From Gammaproteobacteria bacterium (lineage in GTDB: Bacteria; Pseudomonadota; Gammaproteobacteria; SZUA-229): a DNA stretch of 7,361 bases. Of this stretch, positions 1 through 6,690 are shown piece after piece. The translations under genes and the position numbers were made by a program. The first letter of the stretch is position 1; each line of letters opens with the position of its first letter. The DNA is taken from the NCBI GenBank assembly GCA_030637945.1, contig DAOWFN010000055.1:1-7361 (forward strand), in the 5' to 3' direction. Under the pieces are notes generated by a model. The model saw nothing but the letters and a program-made list of their open reading frames with translations. It had not been told where the DNA came from and made no database searches.

Positions 1-184
1 ATCAAGGCGCAAGTTTGAAAACATGCTTATTGCATGGTGAAAGCTTGTAACGCAGAGTGCGAACCCGTCTGTAAGCCCCACAGGGCGAGGCCTGAAACGC
101 ACATCTACTGCGTTGCACTTTTTGCAAAGGACTAAGGCCATTTGCTGCAAAGCACGCCTTGTATCTGTACGCTTCAGGTCTCGC
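1..184. repeat. Palindromic structured intergenic repeat (left end cut by window edge)
   Basis: This stretch has no credible ORF but is full of nested inverted repeats. CAAGGCG (3-9) faces CGCCTTG (155-161) as an outer pair. AACGCAG (49-55) faces CTGCGTT (108-114), with GTGCG (57-61) / CGCAC (98-102) inside that and a small CTGT/ACAG hairpin (69-83) at the centre. Each half also folds on itself. The left half pairs GCG + CAAGTTT (7-16) with AAGCTTG + CGC (41-53), one G-U pair allowed, around a CATGC/GCATG hairpin (22-36). The right half pairs GCGTTGC (110-116) with GCACGC (152-157) and TTTGCA (121-126) with TGCAAA (146-151). A third 15-bp inverted pair, 85-99 with 170-184, has two mismatches, both G-U compatible. 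The compensating pairs suggest a mobile or dispersed repeat kept for its folding, like a REP- or MITE-type element. The family is not recognised with certainty. Confidence 0.6.
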
Positions 185-228
185 AGAGATAATATATAAT
201 TGATCAGAGGTTCCTTAAGAGTGTGTGA

Positions 229-1863
229 TTAATGTGGTTGTTGAAAAACTATCCGGAAACACGTTCCGCCCGAAGTGGGTGATATGTGCCTTATTTTAGC
301 ACGGTTGCTTTCGATCACCTCTTTGGTGATGTACAGGCCAAGACCCGTGCCAGTTGAACTTGTGGTAAAGAATGGGTCGAATATATGTGTCTGTGTTTCT
401 TTATCGATGCCTGAACCATTGTCTGTTATGTCTATGTAAGGCTGGTTTACGATGCTGTCGATTTCTCCGTGAATATTGATCATGAGATCTGAGTGTTCCA
501 CACCTGAATGGTTTATGGCGTTGGAACACAGATTCCACATCACCTGATGTAACTGGGTGGCGTCAAAGAATATTTTAATATCATTTGGCACGATGGTAAT
601 TTGAATCTGGTATGCCTGTAAATTATTGGTTGAAATAAACTCGGCTCTAAATTGTGTTAGCCATCGCGATAGATGAATGGTCTCCGGCGTACCGCGTTGT
701 TGTCTCGAGAGTTGTAGCACATTTTCAACAATCCCATTTAGCCGCTTTGCCTGCGTGTTAATTATACCGGTTAATTTTGCATCAGCTTTATCTCTCGTGG
801 TTTCACCGAGTAACTGTCCGGCATGATTAATAGCCGCTAAAGGATTGCGAATTTCATGGGCGATACTGGCTGTCAGGCGACCAAGAGAAGCCAGTTTTAC
901 CTGTTGAAAACGTTGTGCTATCTGTGTGGCATCTTCAATAAAGATCAGGGTTCTGCCATGACTGCGGCCAGTTTTTTCGTTCTGTTCAATACGGCTGAAT
1001 CCAGGTTGCAGATCGGGTAAGCCTTGAGCCTGTTGTATGGGAAGGTGATTTTGAACAGCGTTATCCTTCCAGTCAAGAAAGCGGTCATGCAGTTTGGCGG
1101 ACACGTCTTTTAAATCTGTTTGTGAATCGATAGAAATGTTGCCGAGTAATTCAAGTGCGGCATTATTTGCCATTAAGATCAGACCGTTATTTTTTATCAC
1201 GAGAATACCGGTGCGCATACTCTGGATAATGTGCTGATTCATCTGAATGATAGCTTCCAGTTCATGACTGGCCTCTTCAGCTATTTTTTCGGTTTCTTTA
1301 AGTCTTCTAGCAGTGTAGATGCTTAAAAAAGCAGAGACAAATATTAATATGCCGAGTAAACCTGCCTGGGTAAAGGCAGGGGAATAGCCGGTATATGTGA
1401 CTTGTGAATAAACTTGTTCAGCAATTATGGCCAGGGCTGCAACAGCAGCAAATAATATAGTAACTTTTTTATGTAAAAATATACTGGTCATCGAGATACT
1501 GATAATGAGCAACATACCAAGTCCGCTGCGAATGCCGCCAGTAGCATGCATCAGGACGATGATGCAGGAAATATCGATAAGCGTATGGATGATGATTTGT
1601 ATATCAAGCCCCGGCTTTCGATAATGGATACCGGTGATGAAAATTAAACTGGCGATAAAATAGCTAAAAGATGTGTTTATAAATAAATTTGCCTGTGCAA
1701 ATTCATCAGGGATAAGCTTGAGTAACCAGCCATTAAAATAAATGGCGATGAATACCAATGCCAAAAAGCCACGAAAGTAATTAAACAGACGAAGGCGATA
1801 CCATGCTTCCGGTGTTCGTCGTTGTGATGTGTAGATAGAACTTAGGGCTTGCTTGTTTGGCAC
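229..1863 (-). CDS. pilS: Sensor histidine kinase PilS (type IV pilus two-component system)
   Basis: This 544-residue membrane kinase is the sensor that phosphorylates the response regulator PilR, which drives sigma-54 transcription of major pilin in Pseudomonas. About six hydrophobic segments lie in residues 29-183 (roughly 29-50, 61-80, 88-107, 113-130, 133-150, 167-183). A coiled linker and a PAS-like domain (about 208-315) follow. The kinase core is intact: H-box AHEIRNPLAA with phospho-acceptor His336, N-box around Asn444/Asn448, G1 DNGSGID (481-487), F-box FDPFF (495-499), and G2 GTGLGL (505-510). Length and topology match PilS (about 530 residues). The start is GTG; an in-frame TAA seven codons upstream excludes a longer form. 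The Shine-Dalgarno is poor, with an A9 tract just before the start. A weak -10-like TATACT lies on the minus strand at 1901-1896. No pilR follows within the 228 bp downstream. Other PAS kinases are possible, but the bamD/rluD/pgeF context favours PilS. Confidence 0.9.
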   Translation of the reverse strand: MPNKQALSSIYTSQRRTPEAWYRLRLFNYFRGFLALVFIAIYFNGWLLKLIPDEFAQANLFINTSFSYFIASLIFITGIHYRKPGLDIQIIIHTLIDISCIIVLMHATGGIRSGLGMLLIISISMTSIFLHKKVTILFAAVAALAIIAEQVYSQVTYTGYSPAFTQAGLLGILIFVSAFLSIYTARRLKETEKIAEEASHELEAIIQMNQHIIQSMRTGILVIKNNGLILMANNAALELLGNISIDSQTDLKDVSAKLHDRFLDWKDNAVQNHLPIQQAQGLPDLQPGFSRIEQNEKTGRSHGRTLIFIEDATQIAQRFQQVKLASLGRLTASIAHEIRNPLAAINHAGQLLGETTRDKADAKLTGIINTQAKRLNGIVENVLQLSRQQRGTPETIHLSRWLTQFRAEFISTNNLQAYQIQITIVPNDIKIFFDATQLHQVMWNLCSNAINHSGVEHSDLMINIHGEIDSIVNQPYIDITDNGSGIDKETQTHIFDPFFTTSSTGTGLGLYITKEVIESNRAKIRHISPTSGGTCFRIVFQQPH

Positions 1864-1973
1864 TTGTTTTTTTTTATGTCTTTATTATTTAGTGAAGTAT
1901 AGCCGTTTATAGAATTCTGGTCGTTTTTATGAGCTATAGAGTTTGATTGTACACCTTGTAATGAACACACTTT

Positions 1974-2057
1974 TCATCGTTTTCTTCTTTTGATGATGAA
2001 GCGTAATCCTAAAATAATGGCGATTATGGCAATAATAATTACTAGTGAACGTAGCAT
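1974..2057 (-). CDS. 27-residue single-TM basic-tailed microprotein, possible short PP0621-type protein
   Basis: A small minus-strand ORF starts MLRSLVIIIAII, continues as one uninterrupted hydrophobic helix (about residues 4-22), and ends in a basic tail, KRRKR, then TGA. A purine-rich AAGAGA ends 7 nt before the ATG and can serve as ribosome binding site. The gene lies 110 bp upstream of pilS on the same strand. From memory, Pseudomonas carries a small membrane protein (PP0621 family) between pilS and comL/bamD; those start with a similar TM helix but continue into a cysteine-containing tail. Reading past the stop here gives no such tail, only one isolated Cys. It is therefore either a naturally short relative or a degraded one. 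The positive-inside basic tail supports a real membrane peptide; the small size makes the call tentative. Confidence 0.45.
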   Translation of the reverse strand: MLRSLVIIIAIIAIILGLRFIIKRRKR

Positions 2058-2115
2058 GTTAAAATCTCTTGTTTAATTATCGTTTAAGAATCAGGGCAGC
2101 TATAAGCCGAATACT

Positions 2116-3798
2116 ATGAGTCAGACTGAATCTGCATCACCTGCTAATAAAACTACTTCTGCGCCAATAAAGATCGTAATGGTACAGGATGTTTTTCAGG
2201 TGGGTGATATTAAATCCAATGCCGATAAAATAATCAATGCTTCTGTCGATGCGCATCGGCAGGGGGCGGATCTGGTTGTTTTCCCTGAGTTGGCGTTGGT
2301 TGGGTACCCGCCGGAAGATCTATTGTATCGCCAGGGGTTTCTTTTGCAGGCAAAAAATGAGTGTTTACGTATTCAACAAAGCTTAAAAGAAACTATTGGC
2401 GAAACGGGAGTGGTATTTGGGCTGCCGATCGAAGCACAGGGCAATTTGTATAACGCCGCTGTATATCTGGTGAATGGTGTTATCGAACAAACATATTTCA
2501 AGCAGTCTTTGCCTAATTATTCTGTGTTTGATGAATTGCGTTATTTTATTGCTGGCCATGAGAGTGCGGTTATCAGCGTAAAAGGTTATCAGTTAGGCTT
2601 GCTTATCTGTGAGGATGTCTGGCAGGCTGATTGTGTAAGACAGGCAAAGCTGGATGGGGCACAAGCACTTATCGTATTAAATGCGTCACCCTTCCATATT
2701 GATAAACAGGTCGAACGTGTTGAGATTTTGCAACATAATGTTAAAACATTCGAGCTTCCTGTTATGTATCTCAACATGGTGGGTGGACAGGATGAGCTGG
2801 TGTTTGATGGCGATTCACTCGCGGTGAATAGTCAGGCACAACTGGTTGCGCGGGCAAAGGTATTTGAGGCCGACACTCTGGATATTATTTTTGATGGTAA
2901 AAATATTACAGCTGCGGCTGGCGATTTACCCGAGGTCTCGAGCGATGCTCTGCCAACAGAAACTTTGGTATATAAAGCGCTAGTTACTGGGGTACGTGAT
3001 TTTGTTCGTCAGAACGGTTTTTCAGGCGTTATTATCGGTTTATCTGGTGGGGTGGATTCTGCTCTGGTACTAGCCATTGCGGTTGATGCCCTGGGTGCAG
3101 ACAATGTTCAGGCTGTGATGATGCCGTCACGTTATACCGCAGATATCAGTTTGCAGGATGCTGAAGCTGAGGCTAAGAGTCTCGATGTTAAATATGACGT
3201 GATTGCTATAGAAGAGGTGTTTAGCAGTTTTTTAACCACGCTCGCACCAGTCTTTGAAGGTGCGCCAGCTAATACGACAGAGGAAAATATTCAGGCGCGT
3301 TGCCGTGGTCTGTTGCTGATGGCAATCTCCAATAAAAAAGGTCGCATGGTTTTAACCACCGGAAATAAAAGTGAGATGGCTGTTGGTTACGCTACTTTAT
3401 ATGGCGACATGTGTGGCGGCTTCGCACCGATCAAAGATGTCTGCAAGACTTTAGTGTATGAACTATGCCGCTATAGGAATAGTGTATCAGCCGTTATACC
3501 CGAACGAGTTTTAACGCGTCCGCCGACAGCAGAGCTTCGAGAGGGTCAGTGTGATCAGGATTCTCTGCCGGATTATGATGTATTGGATCGTATCCTGAAA
3601 TTATCTGTGGAGCAGGATAAACCCATCGATGAAATTGTCGCTGAAGGTATTGATCGTGAAACGGTGTTGCAGATAATTTCACTGGTGCAACGTAACGAGC
3701 ACAAACGTCGGCAATCAGCGCCGGGTATTCGCATTACTCGCAGGGCGTTTGGGCGTGACCGGCGTTATCCGATTACTTCGGGTTATCGTCGGAAGTAA
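2116..3798 (+). CDS. nadE: Glutamine-dependent NAD+ synthetase
   Basis: This 560-residue cytoplasmic enzyme makes NAD+ from deamido-NAD+ (NaAD), ATP and glutamine, the last step of NAD biosynthesis. It is the fused type. The N-terminal nitrilase-like glutaminase (about residues 19-270) has its catalytic triad visible: Glu58 in FPEL, Lys129 in YFKQSLPNY, Cys165 in LLICEDVW. The C-terminal PP-loop ATPase synthetase (about 285-560) has the ATP motif GLSGGVDS (308-315), MMPSRYT, TTGNKSEMAVGYATLYGD (414-431) and the RPPTAELREGQ segment (468-478). Length is slightly above the usual ~540, explained by an 18-residue Ser/Thr/Ala-rich leader before the conserved IKIVMVQ. The ATG at 2116 is the first available start but has only a weak purine stretch upstream. 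An ATG at 2179 would cut into the first beta strand, so it is less likely. The gene is transcribed alone, divergent from pilS and convergent with bamD. Confidence 0.96.
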   Translation: MSQTESASPANKTTSAPIKIVMVQDVFQVGDIKSNADKIINASVDAHRQGADLVVFPELALVGYPPEDLLYRQGFLLQAKNECLRIQQSLKETIGETGVVFGLPIEAQGNLYNAAVYLVNGVIEQTYFKQSLPNYSVFDELRYFIAGHESAVISVKGYQLGLLICEDVWQADCVRQAKLDGAQALIVLNASPFHIDKQVERVEILQHNVKTFELPVMYLNMVGGQDELVFDGDSLAVNSQAQLVARAKVFEADTLDIIFDGKNITAAAGDLPEVSSDALPTETLVYKALVTGVRDFVRQNGFSGVIIGLSGGVDSALVLAIAVDALGADNVQAVMMPSRYTADISLQDAEAEAKSLDVKYDVIAIEEVFSSFLTTLAPVFEGAPANTTEENIQARCRGLLLMAISNKKGRMVLTTGNKSEMAVGYATLYGDMCGGFAPIKDVCKTLVYELCRYRNSVSAVIPERVLTRPPTAELREGQCDQDSLPDYDVLDRILKLSVEQDKPIDEIVAEGIDRETVLQIISLVQRNEHKRRQSAPGIRITRRAFGRDRRYPITSGYRRK

Positions 3799-3812
3799 AT
3801 CAAAAGAAGAAA

Positions 3813-3846
3813 AACTTTTTACCGTGTCTGCGTGGTGAATCTTTTT
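3813..3846. terminator. Weak bidirectional terminator between convergent nadE and bamD
   Basis: The 52-bp spacer between the two stop codons holds a short stem, ACCGTG (3821-3826) / CGTGGT (3831-3836), with a TCTG loop and two G-U pairs. CTTTTT follows on the plus side (3841-3846), and on the minus side AAAAAG then a T5 run (complement of 3810-3814). It is the only hairpin able to stop both genes. The stem is weak, so termination could be leaky. The segment 3821-3840 also resembles a sequence I remember as recurring between genes in many bacteria (see findings). Confidence 0.4.
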
Positions 3847-3850
3847 AAAG

Positions 3851-4633
3851 CTAGTTTGAAGAAGGTGGCGCTTTGCCGTATTTGTCTGGATCTATCGTTG
3901 TCGCCACATCGGAAAAGTCATTGTAATCGATGATCCTTTGCGTATCGGCAGCAAGGTCTGCAAGCTCCAGTTTTTGGTAAGACAGTAACATTATATCAAG
4001 CGCGTCTTTTGTCCAGATAGTATTAGGAAAACGCTCGATAACTGCTTTTGCGCGTTTTGCTGATGACAGCCAGGATTGTCGCTCTATATAAAATTGTGCA
4101 ATCAGAATTTCCTTTTCTGCCAGTTGATTTCGTAAGTAGATCATACGTTGATTAGCATCGCCGGCATAAATACTGTTCGGGAAACGACGTACCAGAGTTG
4201 CGAAATCATTAAAGGCTTGTTCGAGCACCGCCGGGTCATGTCGTGATGGTTCCCTGGGAAACCATGCGTCGAGTAAGCCCTGGCCACGGTTGAAGTTAAT
4301 TAGTCCCTTCAGGTAATACACATAATCCATATGCGGATCACGCGGATGTAAGCGGGCAAAACGTTCGACTGCACTGGTGGCCTGGTCGAGCTCTTCGAAC
4401 TTGTAGTATGCGTAGGCAATATCAAGTTGCGCCTGTTTTGCATAAGGGTCAAAAGGGTAACGGGCTTCCAGGGTTTCGAGGTGTTTTACTGCGGTTTGAA
4501 ATTCGGCCGAGTCGATGGCCGTTTGAGCTTCTTCATAAAGCTCCTTCGCAGAATATTCTGCGGTTTCATCCTTGTCTGCACCTGCACAGGAAAATAACAT
4601 GGCTGAAATTAATATTATGAATAGATGTCGCAT
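3851..4633 (-). CDS. bamD: Outer-membrane protein assembly factor BamD (ComL/YfiO), lipoprotein
   Basis: BamD is the essential lipoprotein of the BAM complex. It works with BamA on the periplasmic face of the outer membrane to fold beta-barrel proteins. The 260-residue product opens with a lipoprotein signal peptide, MRHLFIILISAMLFSC, with lipobox LFSC and acylated Cys16. Residue 17 is Ala, with no Asp at +2, consistent with outer-membrane sorting. TPR-like helices follow, with family hallmarks such as ARYPFDPYAKQAQLDIAYAYYK (in 57-78), HPRDPHMDYVYYLKGL (96-111), RRFPNSIYAGDANQRM (149-164) and the IERFPNT repeat (199-205). Length is close to E. coli BamD (245), with a short extra C-terminal tail rich in Pro/Ser. 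The gene is divergent from rluD, as in E. coli and Pseudomonas. Its ribosome binding site is weak (TAAGA about 10 nt upstream). A minus-strand TATAAT lies about 46 bp before the start. Confidence 0.95.
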   Translation of the reverse strand: MRHLFIILISAMLFSCAGADKDETAEYSAKELYEEAQTAIDSAEFQTAVKHLETLEARYPFDPYAKQAQLDIAYAYYKFEELDQATSAVERFARLHPRDPHMDYVYYLKGLINFNRGQGLLDAWFPREPSRHDPAVLEQAFNDFATLVRRFPNSIYAGDANQRMIYLRNQLAEKEILIAQFYIERQSWLSSAKRAKAVIERFPNTIWTKDALDIMLLSYQKLELADLAADTQRIIDYNDFSDVATTIDPDKYGKAPPSSN

Positions 4634-4678
4634 TGAAAGAAATCTTAGGTAGTCATTAATAATTCGTTAGAATGTCGC

Positions 4679-4686
4679 ATTATAAC
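4679..4686. promoter_or_regulatory. Overlapping divergent -10 elements for bamD and rluD
   Basis: The octamer ATTATAAC reads as consensus TATAAT on the minus strand (4684-4679, toward bamD) and as TATAAC on the plus strand (4681-4686, toward rluD). It sits within the 91-bp divergent region, about 38-46 bp from each start codon. No good -35 box is seen on either side, so activity would depend on other contacts. Two polymerases could not use the site at once, which implies a mutually exclusive divergent promoter. An exact direct repeat ATGTCGCATT (4625-4634 and 4672-4681) touches both this site and the bamD start codon. Confidence 0.4.
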
Positions 4687-4724
4687 GTAGTACATTGAAG
4701 AAGTACCATTCGCACCGAGGGCGT

Positions 4725-5690
4725 ATGTCTGAATTACCGATAATTAAAAATTTAACAGAAGAGTCTGCAGGAAAACGCCTGGATGTGGTGGTGGCAGAGT
4801 TATTTCCTGAATATTCCCGCAGTCGATTAAAGATCTGGATAGAACAAGGGCAGATACTGGTTAATGGTGAAACGGTTAAACCGAAGACCAAAGTGCTGGG
4901 TGATGAAGAGCTGCAACTTACCGCACAGACAATCGAATCTGAGACAGCCTGTGAGGCTGAAGATATTCCGTTAGATATTATTCATCAGGATGAATCCATT
5001 ATTGTGATCAATAAACCGGTAGATATGGTGGTTCACCCCGCGGCTGGGCATTATTCCGGCACGATACAGAATGCCCTGTTGTATTTTGATGAATCATTGG
5101 CTGCTATCCCAAGAGCAGGGATCGTGCATCGAATTGATAAAGATACTACAGGATTAATGGTGGTTGCACGTAATCTGAGTGCCCATAAATACCTGGTCGA
5201 CCAGATACAAAAACATGAAGTCGTGCGTGAATATCAGGCGGTAGTGCATGGTGTATTAACGGGCGGCGGCAGGGTGGATCAGCCAATTGGGCGCCATCCG
5301 CGTGATCGTATAAAAATGGCGGTAAGAGAAAATGGACGTGAGGCGATTACGCATTATCGTTTGCTCGAGCGATTTCGAGAACATAGCCACATTAAAGTAC
5401 AACTGGAAACGGGGAGGACTCATCAGATAAGAGTCCATATGAGCCACTTGCGTCATCCCATCGTGGGCGACCCAGTCTACGCCGGGCGGCAGAGGATTCC
5501 CGCTGGTGCACAAGCGGATTTGCTCACTTATTTACAGTCTTTTAAGCGTCAGGCGCTTCACGCCTGGAGGCTAAGTTTTATTCATCCTGAACATGATGGT
5601 GAGGTTTCATTTGAAGCGCCATTACCAGAAGATATGCAGCGATTGATCAGTTTGTTACAAGCTGATGTGCAGGCGCATGAAGTTGAGTGA
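4725..5690 (+). CDS. rluD: 23S rRNA pseudouridine(1911/1915/1917) synthase RluD
   Basis: RluD converts three uridines of helix 69 of 23S rRNA to pseudouridine, a modification needed for normal 50S maturation and termination in E. coli. The 321-residue product has an N-terminal S4-like RNA-binding domain (about 14-72: GKRLDVVVAELFPEYSRSRL, then the QILVNGE strand). An RluA-type catalytic domain follows: INKPVDMVVHPAAGH (95-109), catalytic Asp138 in HRIDKDTTGLMVVAR (135-149), and LETGRTHQIRVHMSHLRHPI (227-246). Length matches E. coli RluD (326). I chose the ATG at 4725 because GAGGG lies 4 bp upstream and the product then begins at the family's normal N-terminus. A TTG at 4695 would add ten basic residues and lacks a ribosome binding site. 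RluD rather than RluA/RluC is supported by the S4 domain and by the bamD and pgeF neighbours. It is first gene of an operon with pgeF. Confidence 0.95.
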   Translation: MSELPIIKNLTEESAGKRLDVVVAELFPEYSRSRLKIWIEQGQILVNGETVKPKTKVLGDEELQLTAQTIESETACEAEDIPLDIIHQDESIIVINKPVDMVVHPAAGHYSGTIQNALLYFDESLAAIPRAGIVHRIDKDTTGLMVVARNLSAHKYLVDQIQKHEVVREYQAVVHGVLTGGGRVDQPIGRHPRDRIKMAVRENGREAITHYRLLERFREHSHIKVQLETGRTHQIRVHMSHLRHPIVGDPVYAGRQRIPAGAQADLLTYLQSFKRQALHAWRLSFIHPEHDGEVSFEAPLPEDMQRLISLLQADVQAHEVE

Positions 5691-6453
5691 TCAAAAAAAA
5701 TCTTCTTATCTATCGATAAGCTTTTCAGACAACCCGGTCAATGTACGAGCGTATACCACTTTAATTACAGGTGGCTTCAGTACAGGCGGTTACAGCGAAT
5801 ATAATTTAGCGGCACACGTTGACGATGATCTGTCAGCCGTTAAAGAAAATCGAACGAAATTAATCGAAGACCTGGCATTACCCTCTGAACCGGTTTGGCT
5901 TGATCAGGTGCATAGTGACACGGTTATTCATGTCGATGAAAAGATTGCTTTAGAACAATCTGGCACATCTGTTTTACAGGCAGATGCCAGTGTGACGGAA
6001 AAAAAAGGAGTCGTGTGTGCGGTGCTGACTGCGGACTGTTTACCTGTTTTTCTTTGTAATCGATCGGGCACGGAGGTGGCGGTAGCACATGCCGGTTGGC
6101 GTGGCTTACATGCGGGCGTTATCAGCAATACCTTGAATGCTATGAAGTCTTCTGTCGATAAACTTCTGGTTAGTTTAGGTCCCGCAATAGGACCTGAGGT
6201 ATTTGAAGTGGGCGAAGAGGTGATGCAGGCGTTTGTCGATAAAGATGATTTAAATGCCCCAGCTTTTGTAGCAAGCAGAAAAGGCCATTACTTATGTGAT
6301 ATTTATCGATTAGCGCGTATCGAGCTACAGTCTGTGGGCGTAGAACAGGTGACCGGCGGCGATTTTTGCACATACAGTGAGCGAGACCGGTTTTATTCTT
6401 ATCGTAGACAGCAAAAAACAGGGCGTATGGCGAATCTAATTTGGTTGGAGTAA
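5677..6453 (+). CDS. pgeF: Peptidoglycan editing factor PgeF (YfiH; DUF152/LACC1 family)
   Basis: PgeF (YfiH) prevents L-Ser from persisting in place of L-Ala at the first position of peptidoglycan stem peptides in E. coli. Members of the same fold (formerly 'polyphenol oxidase/laccase') also act on purine nucleosides. The 258-residue product has the family's metal-site residues: His79 in WLDQVHSDTV, Cys121 in VLTADCLPVF, and His138 in VAHAGWRGLHAG. LGPAIGPEVFEVGEEV (167-182) and the C-terminal YSYRRQQKTGRMANLIWLE end (240-258) are also typical. E. coli YfiH is 243 residues. I chose the ATG at 5677, preceded by CAGGCG, which overlaps rluD by 14 bp and implies translational coupling. An in-frame ATG at 5665 (four more residues) has no ribosome binding site. 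The rluD-pgeF pairing is conserved in gammaproteobacteria. A terminator follows about 40 bp after the stop. Confidence 0.95.
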   Translation: MKLSDQKKSSYLSISFSDNPVNVRAYTTLITGGFSTGGYSEYNLAAHVDDDLSAVKENRTKLIEDLALPSEPVWLDQVHSDTVIHVDEKIALEQSGTSVLQADASVTEKKGVVCAVLTADCLPVFLCNRSGTEVAVAHAGWRGLHAGVISNTLNAMKSSVDKLLVSLGPAIGPEVFEVGEEVMQAFVDKDDLNAPAFVASRKGHYLCDIYRLARIELQSVGVEQVTGGDFCTYSERDRFYSYRRQQKTGRMANLIWLE

Positions 6454-6491
6454 CCAGTAAAAAACAATAGATATTACAGGAATTATCCGAG

Positions 6492-6515
6492 AATAAGATG
6501 GTATCTTATTTTTTT
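6492..6515 (+). terminator. Rho-independent terminator of the rluD-pgeF operon
   Basis: A perfect 8-bp inverted repeat, AATAAGAT (6492-6499) and ATCTTATT (6503-6510), closes a 3-nt loop and runs into seven T residues (6509-6515). It begins 38 bp after the pgeF stop. The stem is AT-rich, so it is weaker than usual, but the geometry is right. Confidence 0.65.
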
Positions 6516-6690
6516 GGTGAATCGTATGGCTTTATCTTCACAGCATTAAGATACATTCCACATATTTTAAAAATCATCTGCTATAACAATTATATGTTTG
6601 GAGACTTTCCAGATAACTAACTCTTATTAACGGGGTTTTTAAATGCGCTTAAAACTTTATTTTTAAGAATAGCGAAAGGATCTAGATGTA
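6516..6690 (+). promoter_or_regulatory. Promoter and AT-rich leader of the secreted-protein pair
   Basis: After the terminator the rest of the gap before the next gene is strongly AT-rich and holds no gene of normal size. An extended -10, TGCTATAAC (6579-6587), is the best promoter candidate; upstream, TTCCAC (6556-6561) is a poor -35 with a long 20-bp spacer. Transcription would start near 6594, giving a leader of about 97 nt. The leader contains a perfect 7-bp hairpin, CTTAAAA/TTTTAAG (6648-6667). It also has a seven-codon ORF (6643-6666, MRLKLYF) preceded by GGGG. The ribosome binding site AAAGGA (6675-6680) lies ahead of the true start, with an ATG-TAA start-stop at 6686-6691 between them. 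The promoter is inferred from base pattern only. Confidence 0.35.

Noticed and set aside
1..184. Integron attC site or CRISPR repeat
   Set aside because: The inverted core motifs do not match the RYYYAAC/GTTRRRY attC pattern, no integrase or cassette array is visible, and there are no regularly spaced direct repeats.
1950..1973. Continuation of the microprotein past its TGA as a broken longer gene
   Set aside because: The readable frame beyond the stop shows only one Cys and no zinc-binding pattern or hydrophobic structure, so there is no visible remnant to justify calling a pseudogene.
2069..2106. TTGTTT ... TATAAG as nadE promoter
   Set aside because: The spacing is 26 bp and the TATAAG is only 9 bp from the start codon, so it does not fit a sigma-70 promoter; the nadE promoter remains unidentified.
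4408..4620. Antisense ORF of 70 codons inside bamD
   Set aside because: It lies wholly within a well-supported gene, has no recognisable domain and no ribosome binding site; the same holds for antisense ORFs within pilS, nadE, rluD and pgeF.
4695..4724. Upstream TTG start for rluD adding ten residues
   Set aside because: No ribosome binding site precedes it, the extra residues are not part of the family, and it would overlap the predicted transcript start. ATG at 4725 has GAGGG just upstream.
5665..5676. Upstream ATG for pgeF
   Set aside because: It adds only four residues (MCRR) and has no ribosome binding site; the ATG at 5677 has a CAGGCG stretch ahead of it.
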